A stretch of 64,000 nucleotides of DNA from Desulfonema magnum. GTDB lineage: Bacteria; Desulfobacterota; Desulfobacteria; Desulfobacterales; 4be13. A program made the translations under genes and the position numbers. The DNA lies in contig NZ_CP061800.1 in the NCBI RefSeq assembly GCF_017377395.1, positions 1,860,001 to 1,924,000 of the forward strand, in the 5' to 3' direction. Under the pieces are notes generated by a model that saw nothing but the letters and a program-made list of their open reading frames with translations, was not told where the DNA came from and did no database searches. Shown here in pieces: positions 45,245 through 53,865 of this stretch (position 1 is the stretch's first letter; every line of letters begins with the position of its first letter).

Positions 45245-45365
45245 ATTGACAAATCCGGCAGAAAACGTAGGGTGGGTGGAGCGAAGCGGAACCCACCGGA
45301 CATCCGCATAAGGTGGGTTCCGCTTCGCTCCACCCACCCTACATTATTGACAAATCCGGCAGAAA
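45245..45365. repeat. GGGTGGG palindrome (copy 4) between 20-bp direct repeats
   Basis: ATTGACAAATCCGGCAGAAA occurs at 45245-45264 and again at 45346-45365. Between them lies a palindrome of CGTAGGGTGGGTGGAGCGAA (from 45266) with its inverse ending at 45343. The direct repeats look like a target duplication or a misalignment scar. Confidence 0.8.
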
Positions 45366-45440
45366 CGGTTCGGATGTGTCAATCCAAACTGAGCAGGATC
45401 AGTTTTCAGGCGGCTCAGACTTCAATTCGCACGGTGATCC

Positions 45441-46439
45441 TTATAATAATTTTCTGATTCTCTTCCAGCCTGCTTCGGGTATGTTGGCTCCCATAACCCG
45501 GCAGACTTCATAACCGCACATTGACCCCAGTTCGCCGCATTTGTCAATGGGATAGTCATTTGCAAGTCCGAACAAAAATCCGGATGCCCACAGGTCTCCT
45601 GCCCCGGTTGTGTCAACAACGTCCGCGGTTTCACCCCCTTTTGGTTCCACCGCCGTAACATTTCCTTCCCGGGAGATAAAGCTTCCCCGTTCTCCGACTT
45701 TGAGAACAGCAATCTCTGCTTTCTCCGAAAGCGCCCCGAGCGCATCTGTTTCGTCGGCATATCCTGTAAAGGCACGGGCCTCATCCTCATTTGCAATAAG
45801 AATATCAACAAAATCATCCACCAGGGTCTCAAGGAAATCCTTTGAGGATTCAACAACCGTAAAGCTGGCAAGGTCCAGAGAGACACGCGTGCCCGCACGT
45901 TTTGCAGCATTTAAAGCCGCGAGCATCACATCTTTGTTAAAGAGCAGATATCCTTCAATATGGACAATGGCTGTGTTCTGAAAACATTTTTCTGTTATTT
46001 CATTCACATGAGTTTCTGCTGACGCGCCAAGATAGGTCAGCATGGAGCGTTGCGCATCAGGCGTAATAATGGAAAGCACCCTTCCTGTGGGAGAAGATGA
46101 CGTGAACAGCATGGGTTCAACATTGTTGTTTCTCAGGTCTTTTTCAAAGAGCTTCCCCATTTTGTCTTCCCCGAGCTTGCCGACAAATCTTGCAGCGCCC
46201 CCGAGTTTTCCCACGCCGATAATTGTATTACAGGCGGATCCCCCCGGAACAACATGGAGTTTTCCGTTTGCCTGTGTCATTACCTGCTCGATGAATTCAT
46301 CTTCAACATAAGTCATTCCTCCTTTTAAAGCCGTTGCTTTTTCCAAAAATTCATCATCTTCATGAACAAGTATATCAACAAGGGCTGACCCGATACCGAC
46401 TATTCGCCTGCTTTCATCACCTTTTTCAGTTGTAAGCAT
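45441..46439 (-). CDS. adenosine-kinase-like sugar kinase (PfkB family)
   Basis: 332 aa. Seen: RIVGIGSALVDILV at the start, VPGGSACNTIIGVGKLGGAARFVGKLG (residues ~52-85), and the anion-hole DTTGAGDLWASGFLFGLA (near 270), with catalytic Asp in DLWASG. The substrate may be adenosine or another nucleoside or sugar; the IGSALVDI and GSACNT features are of the adenosine-kinase branch. AAGGA precedes the ATG. Confidence 0.88.
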   Translation of the reverse strand: MLTTEKGDESRRIVGIGSALVDILVHEDDEFLEKATALKGGMTYVEDEFIEQVMTQANGKLHVVPGGSACNTIIGVGKLGGAARFVGKLGEDKMGKLFEKDLRNNNVEPMLFTSSSPTGRVLSIITPDAQRSMLTYLGASAETHVNEITEKCFQNTAIVHIEGYLLFNKDVMLAALNAAKRAGTRVSLDLASFTVVESSKDFLETLVDDFVDILIANEDEARAFTGYADETDALGALSEKAEIAVLKVGERGSFISREGNVTAVEPKGGETADVVDTTGAGDLWASGFLFGLANDYPIDKCGELGSMCGYEVCRVMGANIPEAGWKRIRKLL

Positions 46440-46503
46440 TTATTTTCCTTTTTTCATTCTGATATGTCTGCGGATTGAAGATTCTTTGCTCTCCCATCCT
46501 CTG

Positions 46504-46935
46504 TTACCAAACCAATGCTTTGTGTATCCACCCTTTTTCACCATCTGAGTGCCGGATACGGACCCACTCTCCTTTACGCTCTGTCTCTTTAAAAGGAACA
46601 CCTTTTTCAACGGTCATTACAATTTTGTTTCCGACTCCGGGGCCTGATCTCACGTTGCACTTATTTTTTATGACAATCACTGAAGCAAAATTTCTGACAA
46701 GGTCTTTGGATATCCATCCTTTATCTCCTTCAAAATCACGAAACTGATACCAGGAGCCGGACTTTTTGATCACATGAATGGGATGGTATTTTTCCACTTT
46801 CCACAGAACATCGTAATTCGTTCCCGGGCCGGAACGAATATTGGCCATGGAAACATTTACTGTCATACGCTGGGCAGAAGCAACGCCTGCAAACATTATC
46901 ACCAGGATGGCTATGATAAATGAATATGATTTCAC
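46504..46935 (-). CDS. secreted protein with two bacterial SH3 domains
   Basis: 143 aa from a GTG at 46935. I prefer this over the ATG at 46959 because AAAAGGAG stands 8 bases before the GTG and the peptide then starts as a clean signal sequence (KSYSFIIAILVIMFAGVASAQ). Two SH3b repeats follow: VSMANIRSGPGTNYDVLWKV...GDKGWISKDLV and KNKCNVRSGPGVGNKIVMTV...GEKGWIHKALVW. SH3b domains bind peptidoglycan peptides or proteins; no catalytic domain is attached. Confidence 0.88.
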   Translation of the reverse strand: MKSYSFIIAILVIMFAGVASAQRMTVNVSMANIRSGPGTNYDVLWKVEKYHPIHVIKKSGSWYQFRDFEGDKGWISKDLVRNFASVIVIKNKCNVRSGPGVGNKIVMTVEKGVPFKETERKGEWVRIRHSDGEKGWIHKALVW

Positions 46936-47032
46936 TTGAAAGCTCCTTTTCTTAAACATTCATGACCCTGCGGTCACAACGAAATATGAAAGTTTCAAAA
47001 TTTTTTCCTGACACTTAACACTTAACACAAGA

Positions 47033-47671
47033 TTATACACTATAAAATTCAAGGGCAGGCAATTTGACACAGGTAAGATCATTTCCATACACAGCGCCTG
47101 TGTCAATTCCTATTTTGGTTGGCGTGACAAAGGGTTCGGCAAAAGGAGTATGCCCGAAGATAACCCGTTTTCCAAAATCGTAATCTGACTGGATAAACTC
47201 AGTGCGTATCCAGAGCATATCATCAGGACTCTGCATCTGAAGGGGGAGATTTTCTCTCAGTCCGGCATGTACAAATATGTAATCATCTGTTTCATAAAAA
47301 AGAACAAGCGATCCGAAAAAATCAAGATGATCACTCGGAATCGGAGGGGCACCGGGTTTGCTTTGTTCCAAATAACTTTCCAGCGTCTGTTGCCCCCCGT
47401 TGACCAGATAGGTATATTTATCAGGCCCTGAAAGATATTTTTCAAGCATATCTTCATGATTGCCTTTTAAAAATATGATATTCTGACATTGTTTTTTTAA
47501 ATTGATCAGATACTCCACAACTTCAAAAGAGCGCGGGCCTCTGTCAATATAATCGCCCATGAAAACAAGGAGGTCATTATCGAAATCAATTTGGACTTCG
47601 ATTTTTTCCATAAGAGCGACAAGTTTGTCAAATGTCCCGTGAATATCACCGATGGCAAAAATATTTTTCAT
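47033..47671 (-). CDS. calcineurin-like serine/threonine protein phosphatase
   Basis: 212 aa. Metal and phosphate motifs are intact: GDIHGTFDKL (residue ~8), GDYIDRGPRS (~41), KGNHEDMLEK (~71), then HAGL (~137) and IFGHTPF (~172). It is close to bacterial PrpA/PP2A-like phosphatases, or to the ApaH group. It is cytoplasmic, with no signal peptide. Physiological substrate unknown. Confidence 0.9.
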   Translation of the reverse strand: MKNIFAIGDIHGTFDKLVALMEKIEVQIDFDNDLLVFMGDYIDRGPRSFEVVEYLINLKKQCQNIIFLKGNHEDMLEKYLSGPDKYTYLVNGGQQTLESYLEQSKPGAPPIPSDHLDFFGSLVLFYETDDYIFVHAGLRENLPLQMQSPDDMLWIRTEFIQSDYDFGKRVIFGHTPFAEPFVTPTKIGIDTGAVYGNDLTCVKLPALEFYSV

Positions 47672-47730
47672 TATTTTAATACAAAGCGTGTTCGGTTTGA
47701 GTGTATCAGACTTTTTGGGTCTGCTGATAA

Positions 47731-48333
47731 TAAGTACCTAACCATAAGTTTTCAATATCTGCCCGGGGAAGAAACCCGGCTTTTTTCCCGGAATGACCCG
47801 TCGCCCGTGACGGAAAAAGCCGGGTTTCTCCGCTGTTCGCGGAAAAAAGATGTATGAAAAATTTTTGCTCAAGTACTTACAAATAAACATTTTTCAGCAG
47901 CCGTCAGAACAGCCTGTCATATGATATCTATATAATAAAATACGTTAAAATATTCAAGTGGTTTTTTATAATTTTGTGGTAAAATGCCGTAAGAAGTACC
48001 CGGACATAAGTTTTTTCGCATCCGCATCTGACAGAAAATATGCAAAAATTTATGTCCGGGTAATTATCTGGTATGGTTTTTGCATGTAAAAATACACGAA
48101 TTTATATTGTCTGAAACAATTTTCAGATGTTTATATTTGAAAACTTATAGCGGTCATATGCAAAATTCATATTGGATATGACATAAGTACCTGATCAAAA
48201 TTTTTTATACATCTTTTTTTCTGTGAGCGGCAGAGAAACCCGGCTTTTTCCTTTGTCGGAGAAGCATCATTCCGGAAAAAAAGCCGGGTTTCTTCCCCGG
48301 GCAGATATTAAAAACTTATGGTTAGGTACTTAT
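47731..48333. repeat. two opposed copies of an AAGTACC element flanking a third palindrome
   Basis: 47731-47880 and 48183-48333 are inverted copies of each other (ends AAGTACCT and AGGTACTTA; inner GAAACCCGGCTTTTT and AAAAGCCGGGTTTCT). The 300 bases between contain another hairpin at 47994-48065 with AGTACCCGGACATAAGTTTT and its inverse TTATGTCCGGGTAATT. The gap 47672-48348 holds no gene. Confidence 0.8.
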
Positions 48334-48348
48334 TCCTGACATCTGATG

Positions 48349-49140
48349 TCATTTTCTTCGCAGCAAAAGTGTCGCAGCGATCAAAATCACTGCTGTAATG
48401 ATGGTGATAATGAGCCACAGGGAGAGTGACAACCCGGATGACAGGGCCTTGATACGCACAATGGCTGAACCTGCTGTGCTGTGATATTTTTCATTGTCCT
48501 TGTATCGGGCAACAAGGAAGACTGCGTAGCTGCTGTTTTCAAGGCCGGAAAAGTTTTCCACCGTAAATGTGACTGTCTTCTCCGTTTTCGGGCCGATGTC
48601 TATTTTTTTTATCTCATCATTGACAGCAAGTTCCTTGGGCACATTTAATTCAAGTTCGAGGGTCTGGCGGGTGTTGCCGCTGTTTCTCAGGGTAAAGTCC
48701 AGCCTGCGCCTGCTGTTTCCGGGAATATCAATCCCCTTCGCTTTGATAAAGATGTCTGAAATGGCAGGAGTCTGATAATCATAAAACCCCACGGTAATCG
48801 AAGAAAAAGGGTAGCTGTTCGCATCCTGATAATGAGTTCTGATAATGACAGGATAGTGCCCCGGAAGCGTGAACGCGTCTGTGATGTGAAAGTCAGAGCT
48901 TGTTTCCTCATTCACACTGAGTTGGGGAATCGTCTGACCCGTGACCTGAGCCTTGCCCACGGATGCTTCAAACTGTACCGCATATGCAGGCTCATCGCCC
49001 TTGTTCTGAGTTCTCAGCTTCAGAAACACGCCTTTGTCGCTGTCTGTGACACTGAAGCTTGTTTCCATGCTGATGTAGGAGGCCCGGGTGTTTGTTACAA
49101 TAGCCAGAGATATTAACATAAAAAAAATGAATTGTCTCAT
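48349..49140 (-). CDS. exported, C-terminally anchored protein with CARDB/Ig-like domains
   Basis: 263 aa from MRQFIFFMLISLAIVTNTRAS (ATG 49140), the clean signal-peptide start; upstream frames up to 49233 are less likely. Two beta-sandwich units follow: KLRTQNKGDEPAYAVQFEASVG and FTLRNSGNTRQTLELELNVPKELAV (the alternating pattern of CARDB/NEW3 domains). A C-terminal membrane helix (LSLWLIITIITAVILIAATLLL) ends in RRK. It is likely held in the inner membrane with the sandwich outside. Function unknown. Confidence 0.65.
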   Translation of the reverse strand: MRQFIFFMLISLAIVTNTRASYISMETSFSVTDSDKGVFLKLRTQNKGDEPAYAVQFEASVGKAQVTGQTIPQLSVNEETSSDFHITDAFTLPGHYPVIIRTHYQDANSYPFSSITVGFYDYQTPAISDIFIKAKGIDIPGNSRRRLDFTLRNSGNTRQTLELELNVPKELAVNDEIKKIDIGPKTEKTVTFTVENFSGLENSSYAVFLVARYKDNEKYHSTAGSAIVRIKALSSGLSLSLWLIITIITAVILIAATLLLRRK

Positions 49141-49230
49141 AAGATGATTTTTGATTTTCGGAGTATGGGCTTTCATTGGTTTTATTGAGAGTTCAGGGGG
49201 AATTAGAAAAATCGGTAGTAAGTGTCTAAG

Positions 49231-49496
49231 CATAAGTTTTTCTAAATTTATTTATAAACTGGACAGTAGAAAGTTCTGTTAGCAATTCGGGAGTAAAATC
49301 GATTTAACAATCTGAAATTCCAAACTCCTTTTTGCACATCTCTAAGGTGCGGATCAGAGGAGTGCGGAAATGGAGCCGCTAGGCGGAATTTTCGCATTTC
49401 GGCAGTGTGCGAAAATTCCGCCTAGCGGCTCCATTTCCGCACTCCTTTTACGGCCTCTGATATCTGATCATAAGTTTTTCAATATTTATTTATAAA
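49231..49496. repeat. direct repeats around an IS end and a perfect 38-bp palindrome
   Basis: CATAAGTTTTTCTAAATTTA at 49231 recurs, slightly changed, at 49469. Between them: CTGGACAGTAGAAAGTTCTG (49259-49278), an end of the 53866-55473 IS without the rest; and a 38-bp perfect inverted repeat (49359-49396 and 49408-49445) with an 11-base loop, containing GGAGTGCGGAAATGGAGCCG. Outer arms ATCAGAGG and CCTCTGAT extend it. No gene lies in 49141-49563. Confidence 0.85.
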
Positions 49497-49563
49497 AAAT
49501 GTACAAAAACCTCTGCGCAGGCGAGGTTTTAAAGTCTCATGTCAGAGGAAGAGAATAATCTAT

Positions 49564-50598
49564 CTACTTCGCCATATAATTAATGGTGCTGTAAATTTTA
49601 CAAATTCGCCGCTGAGGATCATTCACGGAACCTGACGGGGAGATGCCTGGTGGTATGGCCTCGCCTTTTCCTAGACTTTCCGGATCAACTTTGACTTTTG
49701 AGCCTCTTCTCTCTGTCCTCAGAATACGTCGCTTGATATACTCGCTGATCGCTCTGGCTCGAAATTTTGAAAGCCGTCTGTTTAAAAACCGCCTGCGTTC
49801 TTCTGGCTCATATTTAGGAGGAAGTTCATTTTCAATACCTGCTGAGAGTTCCCTGAATAAGGGTTTTTTTTCGTCAAAACCGACTTGGTCAGTGTAGCCC
49901 ACCACTTTGATTTTTAAGGTAATGATGCTGTCAGGATACTGGCCTTTATATTTTTCTTTGTCTGCAATAATCTTGCTAAGAAAATTTTGTTCAAGCGTGC
50001 GGATACCTTTGGCAGACAGATCATAACTGCCGATATCAAAAGATACATCTGATTCCAGCCTGTCACTTGTATAAGATATGCTCACATCCTGAACCTTTAT
50101 ACAAACATCAAGACTTGCAAGCACCTTATCTAAGGAGGCAATTTGCTGGCCGGTTTCCAATTCCTCGGCATAATTCAGAACCTCATCCAGTTCCGGGAGA
50201 TAATCTTTCAGGGGACTGTCATAATCATCTCCGACTTTTTCTATAATGGTTTGTTTGAGTTTGGCTGCCTTGTTGGCAATTCCGTCAAGATAGTATCTTT
50301 TCAGAATAATTTTGGATGCGCTCAGACTGTTTTCAGCGGCCGGGAGGGCTTTTTTCGCCATCCACTTTTCTTCCAGAAATTTTTTTGCCTCATAAAGATT
50401 GTCTCTTGCTGTCACAAAATTATCAGGATATGTTCTTTCCGCGTTCAGGGTCTGCACCGTTTCAAAGTGCTTCTCAGCTTCTTCAACAGCATTTTGAACC
50501 TGCATCATCCCCTGTTTGCTCATACAGCCCGACAGAATGACCCCCAGGATAATCGTGTAACATAATAATTTGGAAAATTGTTTTTTCCCATCCCTCAT
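49564..50598 (-). CDS. OmpA-like lipoprotein with helical N-terminal half
   Basis: 344 aa. AAGGAGG precedes the ATG. The signal ends in the lipobox LSGC (Cys near 25). Residues ~30-170 are helical and Lys/Glu-rich, with a DUF4398-like start (VQNAVEEAEKHFETVQTLNAERTYPDNFVTARDNLYEAKKFL). The C-terminal part has VSFDIGSYDLSAKGIRTLEQNFLSKI, VGYTDQVG and LSKFRARAISEYIKRRI, the pattern of an OmpA/MotB peptidoglycan-binding domain. It should link the outer membrane to the cell wall. Confidence 0.85.
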   Translation of the reverse strand: MRDGKKQFSKLLCYTIILGVILSGCMSKQGMMQVQNAVEEAEKHFETVQTLNAERTYPDNFVTARDNLYEAKKFLEEKWMAKKALPAAENSLSASKIILKRYYLDGIANKAAKLKQTIIEKVGDDYDSPLKDYLPELDEVLNYAEELETGQQIASLDKVLASLDVCIKVQDVSISYTSDRLESDVSFDIGSYDLSAKGIRTLEQNFLSKIIADKEKYKGQYPDSIITLKIKVVGYTDQVGFDEKKPLFRELSAGIENELPPKYEPEERRRFLNRRLSKFRARAISEYIKRRILRTERRGSKVKVDPESLGKGEAIPPGISPSGSVNDPQRRICKIYSTINYMAK

Positions 50599-50966
50599 AG
50601 CTGTTTCCTCCTTTTAATTTTAAAAATTCTGATTATAACGCGTTTTGAGGAGCGTGAAGTGTTCCGGGAGTGACCAGGTCAGCTTTTTTTCCTTTTCTTA
50701 TCCCTTTTCCCTGTAATTTTTTCTCCAGGCGGCCGCAGGAAAAAAGGATAAGCAAAGGAAGAACATCGCGTTTCGGGAACACGAATATTTTCTTTTTCGT
50801 TCATATGAGGGCCTCCTCAAAAGGCGTTAAATCAGAAAAAAAATTATCTTTCTATGAAAGCGTCAGGTGTAATGTGGCAGGAAAAACTCTGAAGCTTTCA
50901 TATCTTTGTTGTAGCTCTGGTGCGTGATTATTATGAAAAAATATGGCAAAAAATTTTTCCTTATCG
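50599..50966. other. gap with two element fragments
   Basis: TCTGATTATAACGCG at 50629 resembles the left end of the 604-1000 family. 50686-50762 is a third, weaker copy of the palindrome seen at 29144-29220 (CTTTTCTTATCCCTTTTCCC and GGAAAAAAGGATAAGCAAAG). The rest, 50770-50966, shows no convincing gene. Confidence 0.5.
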
Positions 50967-51362
50967 CTATCCACCCGAAAGTTGCTGATAATAAGAAAGC
51001 TTTTTCTCATATATTTGAATCAGTCGTCTGATTTTTTTGACTCTGTTTTCATCTCCTTTTTGTTTTTCATGAATTTTCTGAATCTCTCTGAGATGATCAA
51101 CAATATTGGCTAACAGCGGAACAACCTCTGTTCTGACATCTTTGCCCTCAGCTTCATCCTGACGAAGCTGGGCATATCTTTTAAGACTCAGTTTAAGCAG
51201 ATTGCTTAATAATTTAATTCGTTCAATATCATAAGAAGACGCCCTGCCTGTTTCTGTCTGTGCATTACCCGTAACACCTGTGCCGGATATAATTATCACG
51301 CTGATAAGAAAGAATACGGAACAAGTCCATTTTCTATCTCCGTTTTTCTTGAAAAGTGTCAT
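50967..51362 (-). CDS. small exported helical protein, paralogue of the C-terminus of its neighbour
   Basis: 131 aa. A signal peptide (TCSVFFLISVIIISGTGVTGNAQ) is followed by an all-helical domain: YAQLRQDEAEGKDVRTEVVPLLANIVDHLREI. This matches the last ~75 residues of the 51378-53789 protein (YVELKDREKRGENVDRHLIAVVKNIIEDLRAM) in spacing and character. It starts 15 bases after that gene's stop and is presumably co-transcribed. Function unknown. Confidence 0.6.
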   Translation of the reverse strand: MTLFKKNGDRKWTCSVFFLISVIIISGTGVTGNAQTETGRASSYDIERIKLLSNLLKLSLKRYAQLRQDEAEGKDVRTEVVPLLANIVDHLREIQKIHEKQKGDENRVKKIRRLIQIYEKKLSYYQQLSGG

Positions 51363-51377
51363 GTCATACGCAAGTTT

Positions 51378-53789
51378 TTATTGAGTCAGTTCACGAAGTT
51401 CTCTTTCCTTTGTTTTAAGAGCGCTTCGGGTTGTGCGAATTCCCTCTTTTATCTGGGGAGTCGGGGGAAATTTTTTATAAGTGGCATCCATTGCTCTCAG
51501 ATCTTCGATAATATTTTTAACCACTGCGATGAGGTGTCTATCAACATTCTCGCCCCGCTTTTCCCGATCTTTGAGTTCCACATATTTATTATAATTTCCT
51601 GAAAATCTCTGTTTCAGTTTTTTCAGTAAATCAAGGGGCAGCAACTGTCTTTCCGTGATCACAAAACTTCCTTTGTATTCCTGGGAATTATTCGCCTTAT
51701 CTGCTAAGGAAAGAGAATAATGATACGTTCCCGGTCTCCAGCGTTTGGTTGAAAAAGAAGATTTGTGAGTTGCAGAGGAGCCGCTGACATCCCATGATTT
51801 TTTCACAGATGAATTCTTTACCGCAAAGGTCATTTTTTTCAACGACTTGTTATCTTTTCCCTGAACAGTATAATATACTGTATCTCCTTCTTCATAACTT
51901 CTTCTGATCTTACTGATTCCGCCGGTTGGCCGGGTAACATCACGAGAGGTCTTCCTGATTTCAGTTCGCTGTTCAGTTGGCCGGGTAACGCTATGTTTTG
52001 CTTTTCCCTTTCCCTTTAAAACAAATTTTCCCTGATATTTTTCAGAATTGCCGGCCATGTCTTCCACCAAAAGAGAATAAGAATGCGTGCCCGGTTTCCA
52101 TCCGCTGGTTGAAAAAAAAGACATGCGGGTGGCAGATTTCCCGCTGACATCCCATGGTTCCTTTATGTTATTCACCTTAAATGTCATTCTTCTGAGAGAT
52201 TTGTTGTCTTTTCCCTGAACCGTATAATGTACTACGTCTCCTTTTTTATAACTTCTCTCTATGCCGATGATGTTTCCTGTCGGACGAACTGTATCCACTG
52301 ATTTTGGTGCTGTCAGAGCAAAACTTCCTCTGTATCTCTTGGTATTACCGGCGTTATCTTCTATGAGAAAAGAATAAGCGTAAGTTCCCGGTCTCCAGCC
52401 CCGGGTTGAAAAAAAGGAGGCACGGTTAATATGCTGACCGCTGATATCCCACGACTCTTTCACATATGAATTATCCACTTTAAAACTCATCTTTCTGAGG
52501 GAGTTGTCATCATTTGCATCAAGAGTGTAATCTATGGTATCTCCTGCCGTATATCTGCTCCTGATTCCGGTCATGGTTCCTGTGGGCGGTGTCGTGTCCG
52601 TTATCTGTTTTTTTGCTTTTTTCGCTAAAACAAACTTTCCTGTGTATTCCTTAGAATTGTCCGCATTGTCTTCTATCAGAAGAGAATAATAATATTTTCC
52701 TGGTTTCCAGCCATCTGTTGAGAAGGAGGATTTGTAACTGACGGACTTTCCCTTAGCTTTCCATATTTTTTTGGCTGATGACTTGTTCTTTACTTTAAAG
52801 GTCATCTTCCTAACAGACTTGTCATCTTTTGCTTCAACTGTATAATAGACAGTGTCGCCTTGAGTATAGCTCTTTTTTATCCTGCTGATTTTTCCTCTTG
52901 GCGGCGAATCAGGTTTTTTCTTTAAAAGCTCTTTCTTTTTTTCCTCTGCAAAATATCTCACCTTAATTTTTGATGGCAGTCTATTCGCTTTTTTTATTGC
53001 TTCATCATATTTTCTTATAGCTTCGTCAATGCGTTCCCTCCTGGTTAACTCATCGCCATCATCAATGTATTTAAAAAATTCAATCAAGTTATCCACATCT
53101 TCTTGCTGCCCTCTTTCCAAATAAACCGTCAGAGTTTCTAAGTTCTCAGATAAGATAGTTGAAACTTTACGCCACTTAGCAGTTTGGAGAAGTTCGATTA
53201 TTTCGTTGTATTTTTTAATCGCAAAGAGCTTGTTTTGCTCATCTGGCGTTTGCTGAGGAGGTTCTACACCGGATTCTTCTGCTTTTATGATTTTCTGTTT
53301 TAACTCATCAGATACTTTAATCTCTATAACCGCACGGATTTTAAGTTTAAAAGAATCGCCAGCCCAGTCATCATCCCAAAACTTGGGAGGTACGATCATG
53401 GTTCCTGTTAAATATTGGCGTATATTGCTTTTTGTTAATTTTAGTTTTTTTATACTGTCTTTTGTCAAAGAGTCAATAAATTTATCAACAGCATTTTCTA
53501 TAGCAAGTTCCTTTGCCTCTTCATAAGCCAAATTTGAGCACTTATTAAGAAGGGTGTTTGCGCAGTCTTTTTCATACAACAGATCGTCTGTTTTTATAGG
53601 CTGTTTCTCTAAAGTATCCAATACTTTTATCAGACTTTGCTTTGTAGAGCCGGATGGTGAAATATTCTGTGCGTACACGGAGGCTAAAGATGTAAGGTCA
53701 ACGATCATAAAAAGTAAGACTGTTTTTATTATCAGATTCAATGTAATAAAAGTTCTGCTTAAATTGTTTTTTTTGATAAGTGATTTCAT
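51378..53789 (-). CDS. exported protein: shared N-domain, helical part, four Ig-like repeats, helical C-domain
   Basis: 803 aa from ATG 53789; the frame starts at a TTG (53810), but GGAGAGG lies 12 bases before the ATG. A signal peptide ends ASVYAQ. The N-domain (~35-170) has CSNLAYEEAKELAIENAVDKFIDSL, LKLTKSNIRQYLTGTMIVPP and DDDWAGDSFKLKIRAVIEIKVSDELKQ. The same domain occurs at 59035-60045 and 60644-63382. A helical stretch (~195-300) precedes four Ig-like repeats (motif SY..GDTVYYTV..KD..S.RKMTF, then FST.GW.PG.Y.YSL.IED). The ~75-residue C-domain resembles 50967-51362. Envelope or matrix role is inferred. Confidence 0.7.
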   Translation of the reverse strand: MKSLIKKNNLSRTFITLNLIIKTVLLFMIVDLTSLASVYAQNISPSGSTKQSLIKVLDTLEKQPIKTDDLLYEKDCANTLLNKCSNLAYEEAKELAIENAVDKFIDSLTKDSIKKLKLTKSNIRQYLTGTMIVPPKFWDDDWAGDSFKLKIRAVIEIKVSDELKQKIIKAEESGVEPPQQTPDEQNKLFAIKKYNEIIELLQTAKWRKVSTILSENLETLTVYLERGQQEDVDNLIEFFKYIDDGDELTRRERIDEAIRKYDEAIKKANRLPSKIKVRYFAEEKKKELLKKKPDSPPRGKISRIKKSYTQGDTVYYTVEAKDDKSVRKMTFKVKNKSSAKKIWKAKGKSVSYKSSFSTDGWKPGKYYYSLLIEDNADNSKEYTGKFVLAKKAKKQITDTTPPTGTMTGIRSRYTAGDTIDYTLDANDDNSLRKMSFKVDNSYVKESWDISGQHINRASFFSTRGWRPGTYAYSFLIEDNAGNTKRYRGSFALTAPKSVDTVRPTGNIIGIERSYKKGDVVHYTVQGKDNKSLRRMTFKVNNIKEPWDVSGKSATRMSFFSTSGWKPGTHSYSLLVEDMAGNSEKYQGKFVLKGKGKAKHSVTRPTEQRTEIRKTSRDVTRPTGGISKIRRSYEEGDTVYYTVQGKDNKSLKKMTFAVKNSSVKKSWDVSGSSATHKSSFSTKRWRPGTYHYSLSLADKANNSQEYKGSFVITERQLLPLDLLKKLKQRFSGNYNKYVELKDREKRGENVDRHLIAVVKNIIEDLRAMDATYKKFPPTPQIKEGIRTTRSALKTKERELRELTQ

Positions 53790-53865
53790 ATAAATTTTTT
53801 GCCTCTCCAAAATTATTAGGCTTCTACTGCTCCAAGCATAATTTTTTTCAACATGCTGTACATAT

